From Erythrophleum ivorense (Eukaryota; Streptophyta; Magnoliopsida; Fabales; Fabaceae): DNA of 64,000 nt. A program made the translations under genes and the position numbers. Below, piece by piece: positions 10,402-22,830 of this stretch. Below the pieces are notes generated by a model. It saw only the letters and a program-made list of their open reading frames with translations. It was not told the origin of the DNA and did not search any database. Location of the stretch: positions 3,095,596-3,159,595 of the forward strand of contig JAIUCV010000018.1 of the NCBI GenBank assembly GCA_026724425.1, given 5' to 3'. The stretch's first letter is position 1; each line of letters starts with the position of its first letter.

Positions 10402-13400
10402 TGCAATAACCAAGATTTCTAAAATTTTTCTAAGTCTACTTGCTATAGCCAGGACCTCTACTGGCTATAGCTAGTGAGCGTACCAGTTTGCTACAGTGAG
10501 CTATAGCGAATGTACCAATTTGCCATAGCAAGAATGTAGTTCCCTATACATGTTCGAGCGTGCCATACAAAATCTAAAAGGTTTCTCACAAAAGCATGCC
10601 GTAGTGAGAACAGGGGACTTGGGGACTAATAAATACTTGCCATTGTAACAACTAGAGAAAAAGAGAGAAAAAAGAAGAAGAAAAGAAGAAGTTGAAAAAT
10701 TTTCGAAGAGCTGAAAATTTTCTAAGTCTGCTAGTTACAGCCTAGTGAAGGTTATTTTCTACTATATCGAGAATTTTACTTCTTAAAGAGTTTATATTTC
10801 TCTCTCTTCCTTTGACCAACTTTGGGTTGGTTAAAACTAAAAGGAGCTCTGCTTAAGAGAGTGAGAGACAAGGGAAATTCAAGGAAAGCCAAGAAAGAAC
10901 AAGGAGAAAGGCAATAGAATTTTTGAGATTCAAGCTCCCTTCTTTAACAAATTCATTCTTCTCCTCTTCTCCCTTTTCATAGTCTTGGCCGTTGAATTTG
11001 TTTTGTTTTGAGCCATGTGCAGAGGAGAGAAGTTGAGAAATTCTTAGAGAAGAATAAGGCAAATGGGGAAAGGTTTTGAAGAAGCAAGAAAAACAAGGTA
11101 TAATTCATAGTTGTTTTTGCTCTTCTTCCCTTACTCTTCATGTGAGATGTTTCGGTCAATATGAGAGCTTGACAGAAGGAGAAAGTTTTGACAAAAAACA
11201 AGTATGAAACCCTTGAATTAGAGTGTAGAAAGCTTGGAAATGCAAAAGAAAAGGGAAGAACAGCTTGTGAACTCCAAGAGGCAGCAACTAAGGATTGTTA
11301 AACACTTTGTAATTTCCATTTAAATGCATGAATCTAAGACCCCTAGGAAGCTTCCCAAGTGCCTTTCCCTTCAAGGAAGATTTAGTTCATTAGACCTTTT
11401 ATGGAACTAATAGACTAAGTATGCTTCTTAAATGTGTGGCCGTGGCTTGTTCCAAGAGAGTAATGGCATGCTATTTGTTGTATCTAGGCCTAAGAGAAGA
11501 AGCTCCTTCTAGTTGTGGTTGTGAGAGCGAGAAGAGAAAAGAGAAGTTAAAAGGGAAGAATTGTGTTTAATTGCCAAAGTAGCTCTCCACTCTTTCTTGT
11601 TGAATTCTTGGATGTATGATGGTCATTGTGTGCTTATGTGTGAGCTTGTATTGTGAGACATGCCATTTGATATTGCCTTGATGTATTGGTACTAATGTGC
11701 TTATGTTTTGGGTTATGAAAATTGCTCTTAAAAGATGAGGTGGTGCCAAAAGTCCCTAATGATATGTGAGGTGGAGCCAAAAGCCTCTAAGAATAGGTGA
11801 GACAAGGCCAAAAGTCTCATAGATGAGTGAGGTCAAGTCAAAAATCCCTAGAATAAGGGTGAGGCTAATATAAAAGTCCCCAAAATAGGATGAGACTAGA
11901 TCAAAAGTTCCTAGAACTTATTTTTGGTATTGATATGATTTTCATGGCATGTAAATCATGTGTTGAATAATTTTTAATGGTTGAATGATTTTTAATGATT
12001 GAATGCCTATTTGCATGATTTGACATATTTATATACCTTGATTGTTTCTTTGAATGAGTGCATGAGCTATTGAGATTTTTGGAATCTCACCCCCTTCCCT
12101 TTCTCATCTTAACATGTTTAGGTAAAACTCAAGGAGACTAAAGTGCAAGTCAAGGAGCCTAGTTGAGCATACTTAGTTAATTATATAACTTGTTTTGGTT
12201 CTTTTGATGTAAAAAGATGCCAAAATGCATATGTATATATTATTTTTGAGATGTAAACATATGAGCAAGTGTAAAAGCATGTATATGTGATGTATGAACC
12301 ATTTGTGGAACCCAAGCAATGAAAATGCAAGTTTTAGGTACTTGGTAGGTCATTCTTAGATGTGTATTCTTGTATGTAACATGATGAGATTATGATGTAT
12401 GATAGTTTAGACCATTTGGGAAGATGGTACATGCTATATTTATACTTTTAAATTTGCTCAAGAGGTAGTAGAACATTTGAACCACTTTTGACCTATATAG
12501 GGTATTGAAATTGCCATATTTGTAAGTTGTGTTAAGATCTAAACAAATGAACTCCTCTTGACTTGAAACTTGGCATGTTTGTAGGTCTTACTTGTAGCTT
12601 TTTGGTAAGCTAAAGTGCATAATATTTAGAGCTCTAGAAAATTTTTTATGAATTTTCAAAGTTGAAAATTTTTTACCAATTTGGCTGTGGCACTGTATAA
12701 GTGGTTAGATCCTTCATCTCTGCCATTCATGGGTCAAACGTTGTCTAAAGGCTATGAAATTTTATGGCCATATTCCCAGCGACCTATACCAATTAAAAGC
12801 ACCCCTTTTGGATTTATAGAGAGGGAGAAATAAATTTTTGAACTTCCAAATTAGTATTAGAGGCACCACCTAACCCTTGTTACTGTTCTATAGGTTTTCA
12901 TGCCCTGTTACTTTTGTTTTGTTTTGGAATTATTTTTCTTCTCTAGTTAATATCAGTAGCTTTCCAAATTCGTATATTTTTCCTGAATTAGATTTTTGTG
13001 GATTTAGTTATGAATATTTGAAATTCATATTAGTAAATTATGACAGAAACGAGGGACAGTTGGACCATTCGACCTTTTTGGTTGTCAAACATGGTCTAAA
13101 CATTGTTATTGTGGCTTGGAATTATTTTTAACATAAATGTAACATCTAGAGCTTTCTAGAAAGTTATGGTTTGCTTGATTTCCTAAGTTAGAGCCAAAAA
13201 TATGAGTTCTGGACTCGTGAGAGAACTTGCATTTTTATGGTTTTTTGCTTCAAATCCATAGTTCATGGAATGTTTTATGCTATTTATAAGTTGTATGAAT
13301 GAAGTTTGAGTGGAGAATGTGTTCGAAGGGTTCACGAGACCCACAAGGTGAATTATGAACTTTCAAATCCTGATATAACCCATTGAAATGCCATAGTTTT

Positions 13401-13476
13401 ATTTCATTTATTTAGAAACTATATGGAATCAAGCTTAAATGAAGGATATGTAAGGTTAATATATTATGGCATTACA
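10402..13476 (+). mobile_element. LTR-type insertion, family D (solo LTR inside C1)
   Basis: Starts TGCAATAACC and ends TATGGCATTACA. Its early part (TTTTTCTAAGTCTACTTGCTATAGC) matches, in opposite orientation, the solo LTR at 50321-53236 (TCTAAGTCTTCTCGCCATAGC). It has the same architecture: a CGCTATAGC-type block, purine-rich leader sequence, a roughly 30-bp tandem array (11738-11920), then AATCTCACCCCCTTCC. No protein-coding frame was seen. It interrupts the Athila element C1 between gag and pol remnants. A clear TSD could not be confirmed (GATGG against AATGA), probably because the next LTR abuts it. Confidence 0.65.
11738..11920 (+). repeat. Tandem array, about 30-36-bp unit, six copies
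   Basis: Units have the form TGAGGTGGTGCCAAAAGTCCCTA followed by about ten variable bases; later units are diverged. Equivalent arrays lie at 15203-15390 and, on the opposite strand, at 35515-35687 and about 51960-52130, always about two-fifths to halfway along the LTR. Confidence 0.8.
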
Positions 13477-16400
13477 AATGACATGAAAAACAGAGCTAGG
13501 ATGGTAAAGCAAAATTGTTATAAAATTCTGACAAAAGATAATGGCATTTTCATAATTTCGGGTAATTCTTAAAATACCATAAGAGGGCTTTTTAAATGGA
13601 AAATTTGAGCTCTTTAGGGTTCTTAAAGACCTTGAAAATTATGTGAAGTTATGAGACAGTTAAAACACCTCCAGTGTATATTTTTGAATGACGGTTGATG
13701 CGAACTTTGACTGGTTTGTTCATGAAGGTTTTAGCTCTAAATTGAGTGATCTCAAAGGTATTTTATAAGTTTGGGAACCTAAATTTTATGATGGAAAAAG
13801 AAGTTCTAAAAAAGGAGTTAAAATAAAAATGACACGTACGCAGGACATAATTGTCATTTCTTTTAACAATTTTTATTGAAAATTCTTCTATTTATGCGTC
13901 CCACCTCCCCTTCTCTCCTTAACCAACTTAAGCTTCATCCAAAAATAGAGAAGAGGGCTAGAGAGAGATACACATAAGAAGGCCAAGGAAGAAGGGAGAA
14001 AAAGCTAAAGAAAGGTAAGGAATCTTAAAGATTTTCATGCTTCTTCCTCTTGCAACTTCATTCTCCTCTTCTTGTTTCATCTTTTCATGGTTTTGGTGGA
14101 TGAAATGGTTCTATTTTGGCCTTAAACTAGAGGGGAAAAGTTAGAAATTTAAGGATAAGAATAAAGCAGAGGAAGAACCTCTTGAAAAGGGTTTGAATCC
14201 AAGGTAATTTCTTACCTTTTGTTGCTTTTTCCTTCTTGCTCTCTATTGTGTGTGTGTTGCCCAAGAACAAACCCATGAAAGGGAAGGAGTTTCTATTCAA
14301 GAACCATTGAGGATTCATTGATTTAGGCTATGGGAACTTGGAATATGCTTAGAAATAGCAAGGAAAGCTAATGAAATGCAAGTTAGAAAAGTGTAGAGCT
14401 CTTGAATGTAATGTAAAAATTGATTTGATACATGAGTTTCCTTGCATGTATGAGTATTTAATTGAGCTCCTAAGACCTCTAGGCAGCCTCCCAAGTGTCT
14501 CTCCCATCAAGGAAAAATCAAAAACTCTATGAGCTTTTTCCTCCCCTTATGTTTTGACCAAAGTAAGAAGAATATGTCAGGGACTGTTTAATTCATTCCA
14601 AGCTTGGTTTGAGACTTCATGTGATGGTAAATGGCAAGAGGAACCTTTGGGAAAAATTTAAAAGCCATGGATTGGGAGATGAGGCAATGGCTTCCATAAT
14701 GTAACCTTATGAAGCAACATGTATCTAGGCTTTTAAAAGTGAGTGTGTGATGGTTCAAAGGACCTCAAATGAGGTTAATATGCCTAGATATAGGAAGAGA
14801 ATGGGGCCAAGAACTTGAATTATGGAAGTTACTTCATTAGGCCATTAATGGAATCATATTGTAATAAATGGAACAGAGTGTGTTCTGAAGAGTGAGTTGA
14901 ATGTCCTAACTTATTCTAAGAATGTAATTGAGTGTTGTTTATTGTGGCTAGGCCAAGGAAATCAAAATCTACTTCATTGTACATGTGAGGCCAAGAAGGT
15001 GAGGAATAATTGAAGACAAAGTGTGGAATTCCATCAAGGTAGCTCTCCACCTCATTCTTCTTGCATTCTTGGTTATGTATATGTCATTCTGTGGTTGTGT
15101 GTACTTTTGTACCTTGTGAATATGCCACTTGATATTATGATGTTCCATTGGTACCAGTATGCTTTCTTGAATGTTATTAGTTGTGCAAATTGTTCATAAG
15201 GGTGAGGTAATGCCAAAAGTCTCTTATTATGGATGAGGATATGCCAAAAGTCTTTAGGCATGGGTGAGACAAGGCCAAAAATCTCATAGATAGGTGAGAC
15301 CAAGTCAAAAGTTCCTAAGCTAAGGGTAAGGCAAATCCAAAAGTCCTAGAAATAGAGTGAGGCTAAACCAAAAGTTCCTAAAATTCATTATTAACTTTTG
15401 TGACTTTATGGTATGGAAGTGTGGTCTTGCATACTTTATGGTTATGTTAACTTCCATACTTTTACTTTTGAAAAGTAACATGCCTTGAACATGTATTTGA
15501 ATGGGTGTATGAACTATTGAAACTCCATGAATCTCACCTCCTTCCTTGTCCCATCTCATATGTCTAGGTGGTGCCCAAGAAGAGAAAAATGCAAGCTAAG
15601 GAGCTTGAGAGACTTTACTTTGGCAAATATATGGCTTTTCTTGTAATTAGATGTCAAAGTGGATATGTGTATACTATTTTTGAGTTGTGAACCTTTAAGC
15701 AAATGTAAAAGCATATATGGATGATGTAAGGGCCATATTTGGCACCAAGTTGATGTAATTATAAGATTTGGGTATTTGAGAGCCCATTCTTACTTATGTA
15801 ACTTATGTATTTTGATGTGTGGCATGGTGAGTTTGAGATGCATGATAGTTTGGACCACTTGAACATCTCATATATGATGCAATTGTACTTTTAAACTTGC
15901 CCAAGGAATGTTAGAATGTGTAGGAAGCCATTTGGACCAAATTAAACCCTTATATGATACTAAAATGACCATAATGGTGAGTTATGGTCAAATTTATCCA
16001 AATGACTTATTCTTGATATGAAATTTGGCATGCATATAAATCTTGTTTAGAACTTTTTGAAAAGCTAAAATGCATATTATTTGGAGGTTTACAAAATATT
16101 TGGTGAATTTCCAAAGTTGCCAAATTTCTATGGTTTTGGCACTGTCACTATGCAATTGGTTTGAAATTTCACCTCTATCATTCATAGGGCAGATGGTGTC
16201 CAATGGCTGTGAAATTTTACAGTACCAACTAGAATCACCTCAATTGGGGGTCCATAAAGGGAATTATGAATTTTTGAAGTTTCATATCAGTATCAGGCAT
16301 GCAGTTAAATCTCAGTCACTGTTCCATTAGTTTTTAGGGTCTGCAGATCTCTAAATTGATCTCAATCCTCTAGCTAATATCTGTAGCTTTTGAAATTAGT

Positions 16401-16944
16401 ATATTTTGTATGAATTGGATTTTTTTGGAATTCATTATGCATTCTTAAAGTTTGTATCAATAAATTGTATAAGAAACACTAAGCAGTCTGACCTTTGTCC
16501 CTTCTTCTCTATTATCAAACATGGCCTAAATGACATTTTAATGGCTTGAACTTATTTTTAGCCTAAAGATAACATTTAGAGCTTTCTAGGAAGCTATGGC
16601 TTGCTGGGTTTCGTTTTTTCTATAATTAGTTATGAATTTTCAAAGTTGATGACAGAAACTTGGTTTTAGAACCCGAGGCAAAACTTGAAAATTTCTGGTT
16701 TTAGTTCTTGGATCTGTGATTTATAGATTGTTTTGAGATGCTTATGATTTTTTATGGATAGAATATGACTAGAAAATGTTGTTGATAATTTTTACGAGGT
16801 CCAAGAGACACAAAATGAGAAATTTCCCTCTACGCAACATAAATTAATGTGGTATTTAATGGACTATTTCATATGATTACTCTTTATTTTAAGGAAAGTG
16901 ACCTATAAATGGCATGAGTTGGACTAAGCAATCATGGTATGACA
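13477..16944 (+). mobile_element. LTR-type insertion, family B (abuts the family D LTR)
   Basis: Homologous along its length to the solo LTR at 29859-33394 (AATGGCATTTTC, GGCTTTTTAAATG, CCCAAAAATAGAGAAG-type landmarks) and ends CATGGTATGACA. The first 200 or so bases of the family, starting TGTAACATCC, are missing. It has its own 30-bp tandem array at 15203-15390. The head-to-tail arrangement with the family D LTR could reflect insertion at its end or recombination between related LTRs. Confidence 0.6.
15203..15390 (+). repeat. Tandem array, about 30-bp unit, six copies
   Basis: Units such as GTGAGACAAGGCCAAAAATCTCATAGATAG repeat with drift. Same array type and LTR position as 11738-11920. 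Confidence 0.8.
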
Positions 16945-17355
16945 TTCTTAACTTTCTAAATTCTTGTAATAAATAGTGTCATCTTTTAAGGAATTATTTT
17001 TAGAAAGTTTTAGGTCTTTCATTGCCTATATAAAGGCATCATATGTACTAAGATAAATAAAGAGAATTTCCTTTTCAGGACTTATGTTCTATTCTTATGA
17101 GGTTCTTTTTACTCTTTGAGTGCATGAAGTGAATTCAACCCGAACTTATCAAAGGACTAGTCCCTTTTGTGGTGTCTTAAAGGCTAGGTTCCAGAGACAA
17201 GTTCTCTGAAGGTTTATGCTCTCTAACCAACCATCTTTTTTTATATACGTGTTATTCTTATTCTTTGTGATTGATTTTTTTATCTTATGTTTGTGTGATT
17301 GTGTTCTTGAATCTTACACAATTCGGGTAATGTTGTCAAAAAAGACGTACCTTGG

Positions 17356-17850
17356 ATGGGTTCCGTAAGCGTCTTTGTAAGGCTAGAAGACCAAGAGGTA
17401 ACCTTTCAAGTGGCCATGGTAGAGGATCCTCTTGATGAATTAGAAAAATGTTGTAACGAAATAGAAGTAAAAAAATGTGATTCCAAGCAATCTCTTATGA
17501 GTTCTCCACTGAAGTCCTTGGTTCTTACTGAAGAGAGTTAAGAAGATTTTATAGGGTGTCTACAATGTTTAAAAGCTCCGAAAATTGTCTAAGAAAATTA
17601 AAATTGGAGCTTTCTACTATGTCAGCCAAAACATGTGTTCTAATGAAGCCATTAGAAGATGAATCACATAATCTCAAATGGAAAGAACACCCATTCTTGC
17701 TAAAACCTACTTATCCAAGGAAGAAAGTGAGCAAAACAATTATAGTTTTTGACACTTATGATTAGGTTTTAATATAAAGTCAGGCTAAAGACTATGAAAC
17801 AAGCGTTTCTTGGGAGGCAACCCAAGTATAACTAAATAAAAATATGAGTA
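17356..17850 (+). pseudogene. Athila-like pol remnant (protease end to post-pol border)
   Basis: The first frame contains DQEVTFQVAM, matching the end of Athila protease (compare DEEVTFNMYK at 63800-63850), then an acidic linker. A frameshift near 17545 leads to a second piece (KLELSTMSAKTCVLMKPLE). The segment ends with TTCTTGGGAGGCAACCCAAG (17798-17817), a motif found after the pol gene in plant Athila elements. Reverse transcriptase, RNase H and integrase are absent, so more than 3 kb was deleted. Confidence 0.6.
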
Positions 17851-20353
17851 AAAAAAAAATTCACTTTTGTAGTTTTTCTAACCCATGGCTTTCTTTCTTT
17901 CAGAGCCCATTAGCATTGAATCCTTAAGATGATTATTAGTTGAAATTAGGAAGAAAAGTTTAGCAGTAGAAGTATGCAATTCAGGGAGTGATTTTAAATT
18001 AATTTTGTATTCCTTTTATTGGGTTCATGATTGTGTTTGATGTACTATGTTAAATATTATTCCCTTCGTATACTCTTTTTCCTTAATTTTTTTTTCTTAT
18101 ATTATTGTGAATGAGTATGATTTGTGCAGCATGAATTGAAAAATATATTGGAAGCAATTGGCTTTAAATTTTGTCATGAATTCTTTTGGTATGTTTGTTT
18201 TGATGTCTTATCTTAAACATCAAAATTTTAGAACTGATTGAATTCATTTGTTACATCACTTGCACACGTTTCTAGTCAATGCTTTGTTTTGTTGTACATG
18301 TTTGTGACATAACTTTATAAATTTATCGGATACACATCTAATTAAATTTTTATATGAAATATGTGTCAAAATTTTCCTTTGCTTGTCTAGTTTCTAGGAA
18401 AATTTGGTTCATATAATTTGGAATTTAGATGGGTTATTTATTTGCATTTGAATACACACTACTTTGTTTTAAAAAACTACTGGAATTTGCTGTATGCTAT
18501 GTCACTTGCTGAATTTTATAGAATTAATTGTGTGGCTGTCAAAATGCAAATTTAGCTTGATCACATTTTTTAGTTTGTTAAGATGTTCCCAAATTTTTTT
18601 TTCATGCGGTTAATTGGACATTTATTGGGTGGATTCCACCAGAATTCATTACAATTCCTTTTTTTTTTTTGAAAAAATTTATACTTGCCTTGTTTAATAA
18701 TATTTTGATATTATGCTAGTTGAGCTATACAATGTTAATTTTGGTTATATTGTCAAGTTGAGATTGAGAGAATCATTCTATGATGAGGTGCTTTGTTGTT
18801 ATTGCTCTTTAGTTTGAAGGATCTTGAAGTGAACAAAGAGCAAAGCATATAAATGGATTTTTTTTTATCCCTTACTACTCTTATGTTATGTCATACTTTA
18901 AACATTGAAGACAATGTTCATTTTAAGTTTAGGGATAGGAAATCCAAATTAAAAATGTGAATTTTATTGCTTTTAATTGTTTTTATTTTTATGCAAAATT
19001 TTATTCAAAAACTTCTATTTTTCAAAATTTTTAAGCTTAAGTTTTGCCTACCTATCTTCTATTTATTTTTTAGTTGATGTCAAATGCCACTAAGAAACTC
19101 AATTTCTTGATAGTGTATACATGACAAGAAATGTTTGTTGATGCAATTTGTGAATGAGATTGATTGTTAATAGTGATGTTTTCCTCATTTATTGACACTT
19201 TTTCTTTGCGCACTTACACCATGTTTAGAATAATTGTTAGTTTTAAATAATGTATATGGGTTAAACTATGTGATTGATCTCCTACTTAAAACTTGAGAAC
19301 ATGCTTTATAGTCTCTTGAAGTGAAATTTTAGGCATTGAATGATTTATTAAAGTGATTTAGACATTTATTAGTTATGTTTGAGAATTTAAATCTAATTTT
19401 TCTAAAGCATATCACTAGTATTTCTTTGAGCCTTAAATGAAATTGAAATATGCTATTTGCATAAAATTGCTTCTTTTTAACCACATTAATGACCTTTAGC
19501 CTAAAAAAAAAATGTTCTTACCCTTTTTCAAGAGGATAACTAACATTTGATGTTATGTGAAAAGGAAGTTTTAGGGGTAAAATAAGGTATAATGTGGGTT
19601 TGATATGAATAATAATTATTTTTTCATACGAGATATGCAAATTAAAAGTGTGGGAACAATAATTGCATGGTTCTTTGTTTCTTTAGAGACATGAAAATTT
19701 TGATGATTAGAAAGAAAAACTAAAACTGAAAAAAAAGGTGGCCAAAGAATTATCCCAAAGAAAGAAAAATTTGATAGATCAAAATGAATTAAATTTGAAG
19801 GTGTAAAAGTGAAAAGAAAGAAAAGAAAAAAGAAAGAAAAGGAAAAAGGAAGGGGAATGTAAGAAGGAAAGGGAAATAAGAGAAAGAGAGAATTTATTTT
19901 TTATTGTTGTATTTTATGGTTATTCACTTGAATCTTACTCATAATTTTTCATATATTATTTTTCTTGAAATAGCCATAACCATAAACCCTATTACAATCT
20001 TAAAAGAGATATTGGTTAATAGGTTATGCAATGGCCTACATTAGTAGAGAGAGAGGGTAGAAGAGTGAGCGTCTGAAGCTCCTAAGGGTGAGTTTTATTG
20101 TGTAGTTTGATTTATATGTATTATTATAAGGCTTGTTGCAATTAAACTTTAGTATGGTTTTTCACACACACATCATGGGTTTGGAAAATTTGTCATTTAC
20201 TCTTGAATTCTAAAAAATATATGCATTACTTTCCTTTCTTGTTAATTATACTTCTTAATGCATTTGTTGAAAACATCCATCTATCATTCTAAATATGAAA
20301 GCTTGAGAATATTGCTTTACTTGGAGACAAGTAAAGAAGTAAGTTTAGGGGTA
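17851..20353 (+). mobile_element. 3' non-coding region of Athila-like element C1
   Basis: No coding frame. Features seen are a 7-bp stem-loop followed by a polypurine-like tract at 18901-18939, a homopurine run at about 19800-19900, and a second polypurine tract (AAGTTTAGGGGTA, 20341-20353) directly before the 3' LTR. Athila elements have a long stretch here that in some members encodes an env-like protein; none is recognisable. Confidence 0.7.
18901..18939 (+). other. Stem-loop plus polypurine-like tract
   Basis: AACATTG-AAGA-CAATGTT forms a perfect 7-bp stem with a four-base loop and is followed six bases later by AAGTTTAGGGATAGG. From memory, related ACATTG..CAATGT motifs followed by AAGTTTGGGGG occur widely in Athila/Tat 3' regions, which suggests a conserved RNA or priming role. 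Confidence 0.65.
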
Positions 20354-21898
20354 TGATAAATCCCCAAATTATCAAGATTTTCTTAATATTTTAAGAGACT
20401 AATCATATGAATATTAAACTTATCTTATGTTTTTTACATATAAAATTAATAAATTTTAATCAAGTTAATATCTAGTAAGTTTTGGTTTTATTTCTTTGGT
20501 TTTAAGTTAATTGTTTGTATTAGTTAAGTATAAATAGTATTTTATTCTTTTATCTAGATTTTTAGGTTGTTAAATTGTTCAACTTTTGTTAGTAAACTAT
20601 AAATGTTAATTAGATGAATTTTATGTTTTTGTAGGGTTACAATTATAAAGAAACAAGTTTAGAAATTTTGGATATAAAACAACAAGTATTGAGAAGATTT
20701 GTTGAAAAAGGATCAAAAAGAAAAAGAAAAAAAAAGGAAAAAAGACAAGAGCAAAAGATGACATTCAAAGCTACTATTAAAAAAATGCAACATTGCGGTG
20801 ACAAATTTAAGCATTGTAGCACACTGAGAAACAAAAGCAAAATGAGTGGCGGTGTAAAATTCTGCATTATGGCGCTCTTGACTGTTGCTAATAAAAATTA
20901 ATTTGTGCTGTGGCACAATTTAGGAAAAATGCAAAACACATTGTTTTTAGCTGCATTTTTTGAGGGTTTTAAGAGGGCTTCCAAATCTCTATGGGGGTGG
21001 TTGCCATTCTGAAGATTTTAAGAGAAGAAAGAAGGGTTTGGAGCTTCATTTATCATGGGAGAACCTTGAATTTAAGCAAGATTCACTGATTAAATTAGTT
21101 TTTCATTTCTTTCCTAGCTTTTCCTTACATTTCTTTGCCCATTTGGTTTGCACATTGTTTTTAATATTGTTATTTCTTGTAGTTATGTGCCAAACTTATT
21201 GATTTGGAATTGTGATAAACTTTAGCTTGTAATATATTGTAATTACTTTGTTTATTTGCAATTAATGATATAATTTAATTACTTAATCATTGTCCTTCAT
21301 GCTTCTAAGTGTGTGGAAATCATTAAATGATGTGGGTAACTTAAATGAACTTGAAAAATGAATTTTAGAATTTGACCATAGATTAAGTGGTGAGGGTTTA
21401 TGAAACTTACAATGTCAAGTGCATTGATTTGCGTATAGGATAGAAATATACTTACCAGCCTCATATAGGTATATTAAGACATATTCTTGATCAAGCATCT
21501 AAATTAATTGCATAAGAAATTATGAATTGGTTAGAGAATGTCTATAGGTAATTCGAAAGATGTGTGTAAGTAAATTACAGTGTTGGGCTATTAATGGCAT
21601 TAAAAGCAAAATGAAGAGAGGTAATTAGTTCAAATAAAATACAAAAAATCATAATCCCAAATCCTTTTGATTTCTAATTTCATTTAAAATAGTCTCTCTC
21701 TCTCTCTCTCTTAATATCTTTAGCTTAGTTTAATTTCATATCACAATTATTGTTGGTTTGATTTAGATTGAGGAGCACAATTTTAATACTTAACAATTAT
21801 CTTAGTGTCAAATTCTCATGGAAACAATACTCTATTCATCATTTTATTACTATTGTGATATGTATACTTACGTGTACGCTTTCAACAAGAGAGCAACA
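20354..21898 (+). mobile_element. 3' LTR of Athila-like element C1 (complete)
   Basis: Begins TGATAAATCCCC immediately after a polypurine tract and ends GAGAGCAACA. Its last 1.07 kb aligns with the 5' LTR at 8080-9151. A TATAAATAG box lies at 20529-20537, giving a U3 of about 200 bp. It carries the GC-richer GTGGCGGTG/ATGGCGCTC block at about 20790-20935 and a (TC)n run at about 21692-21711. Confidence 0.85.
20529..20537 (+). promoter_or_regulatory. TATA box in the U3 of the family C LTR
   Basis: TATAAATAG, in the correct orientation and about 175 bp into the LTR. It would place transcription start near 20560-20570. Confidence 0.5.
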
Positions 21899-22600
21899 AA
21901 TACCCATTTCACCCCAAAAGCCATGTAGGATGTATAATTATAATTATATATATATATATCAATGAATTTAATATATTAGAAAAAAGTAAAATAAAATTAA
22001 ACAAATATCATCCAAAACACATTGAGATTGCTGCCTTTTTTGCCGACATTGATTTATCAGGGCCCTTTTTACTGTCCAGTCTCAGGTTTCGTCAAGTAAG
22101 AAACGCCGTTTGAAGGATGATTATTTTACACGGGTGGTCGGACATGTAATATGCTTAACTAATTGGATATATAAATAATATGTTAATTATAATTATGTGA
22201 AATAAATTAAATTAGGATGCCTTATACATTAAATTGATTATCAATATTAAAATAAATTTTGTAAATTTATGTGATATATTTGCATTAAAATTTTAGTGAA
22301 CATATGTATTTCACGTTAAGACGTTATTGGCTTTATATAATTTCCCCTTTAACTTAATGTATAATATGCTTAGTTAAAAATTAAGTATATATATTTATTA
22401 AAAAGAAAGCATCAAATAATTATGTAATCAAATATTAATCATTTAATAAAATTAGAAGTAATTTAATAGGAAAAAAATGCTTGGATAAAATTTACACGGC
22501 AAAAAAAGAAAAATACATAACTTAGAACGTTTTAAATACATTATCTATGACAAATTTACCAATAAAAAATATCAATAACGCCACATGTTCATAGCTGTAT
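21899..22600. other. AT-rich flank right of element C1, no gene recognised
   Basis: A short TA run near 21943-21957 and a GC-richer patch (about 22020-22140, TTTATCAGGGCCC, AGAAACGCCGTTTGAAGG) are the only landmarks. The patch may be a relic of a host gene but has no recognisable frame. Confidence 0.4.
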
Positions 22601-22704
22601 GAAGTTAGGCATGAGGACAGCCCCCACGTTACCTCTGCATTTAAAGAAGAATATAATTGACTTAGCTGACTTTATTTTATTGAAAGCTCAACCTTACCTT
22701 CTAC

Positions 22705-22830
22705 TATATATAAGGCGTACCAATTTCCCTTCCAGGAACAGGCATATGCACAAGATTTTAGCAAAAATAGAGAGAGAGAGATGAAAGAATATGAGGAAGA
22801 GGAGAAGAGAAGGAAGGGGATATGAAGGAA
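22705..22830 (+). promoter_or_regulatory. Orphan plant promoter-like site with GA-rich leader
   Basis: TATATATAAGG at 22705-22715 is followed after about 30 bp by CCAGGAACAGGCATATGCAC and a GAGAGAGAGATGAAAG leader, the layout of a plant core promoter and 5' untranslated region. The ATG after the GA run opens only a frame of about 13 codons, and no gene follows, so the gene body appears to have been lost or replaced. Confidence 0.4.

Noticed and set aside
12877..13131. 84-codon plus-strand open frame.
   Set aside because: It lies in the 3' part of a family D LTR, where AT-rich sequence gives chance open frames; no homolog was recognised.
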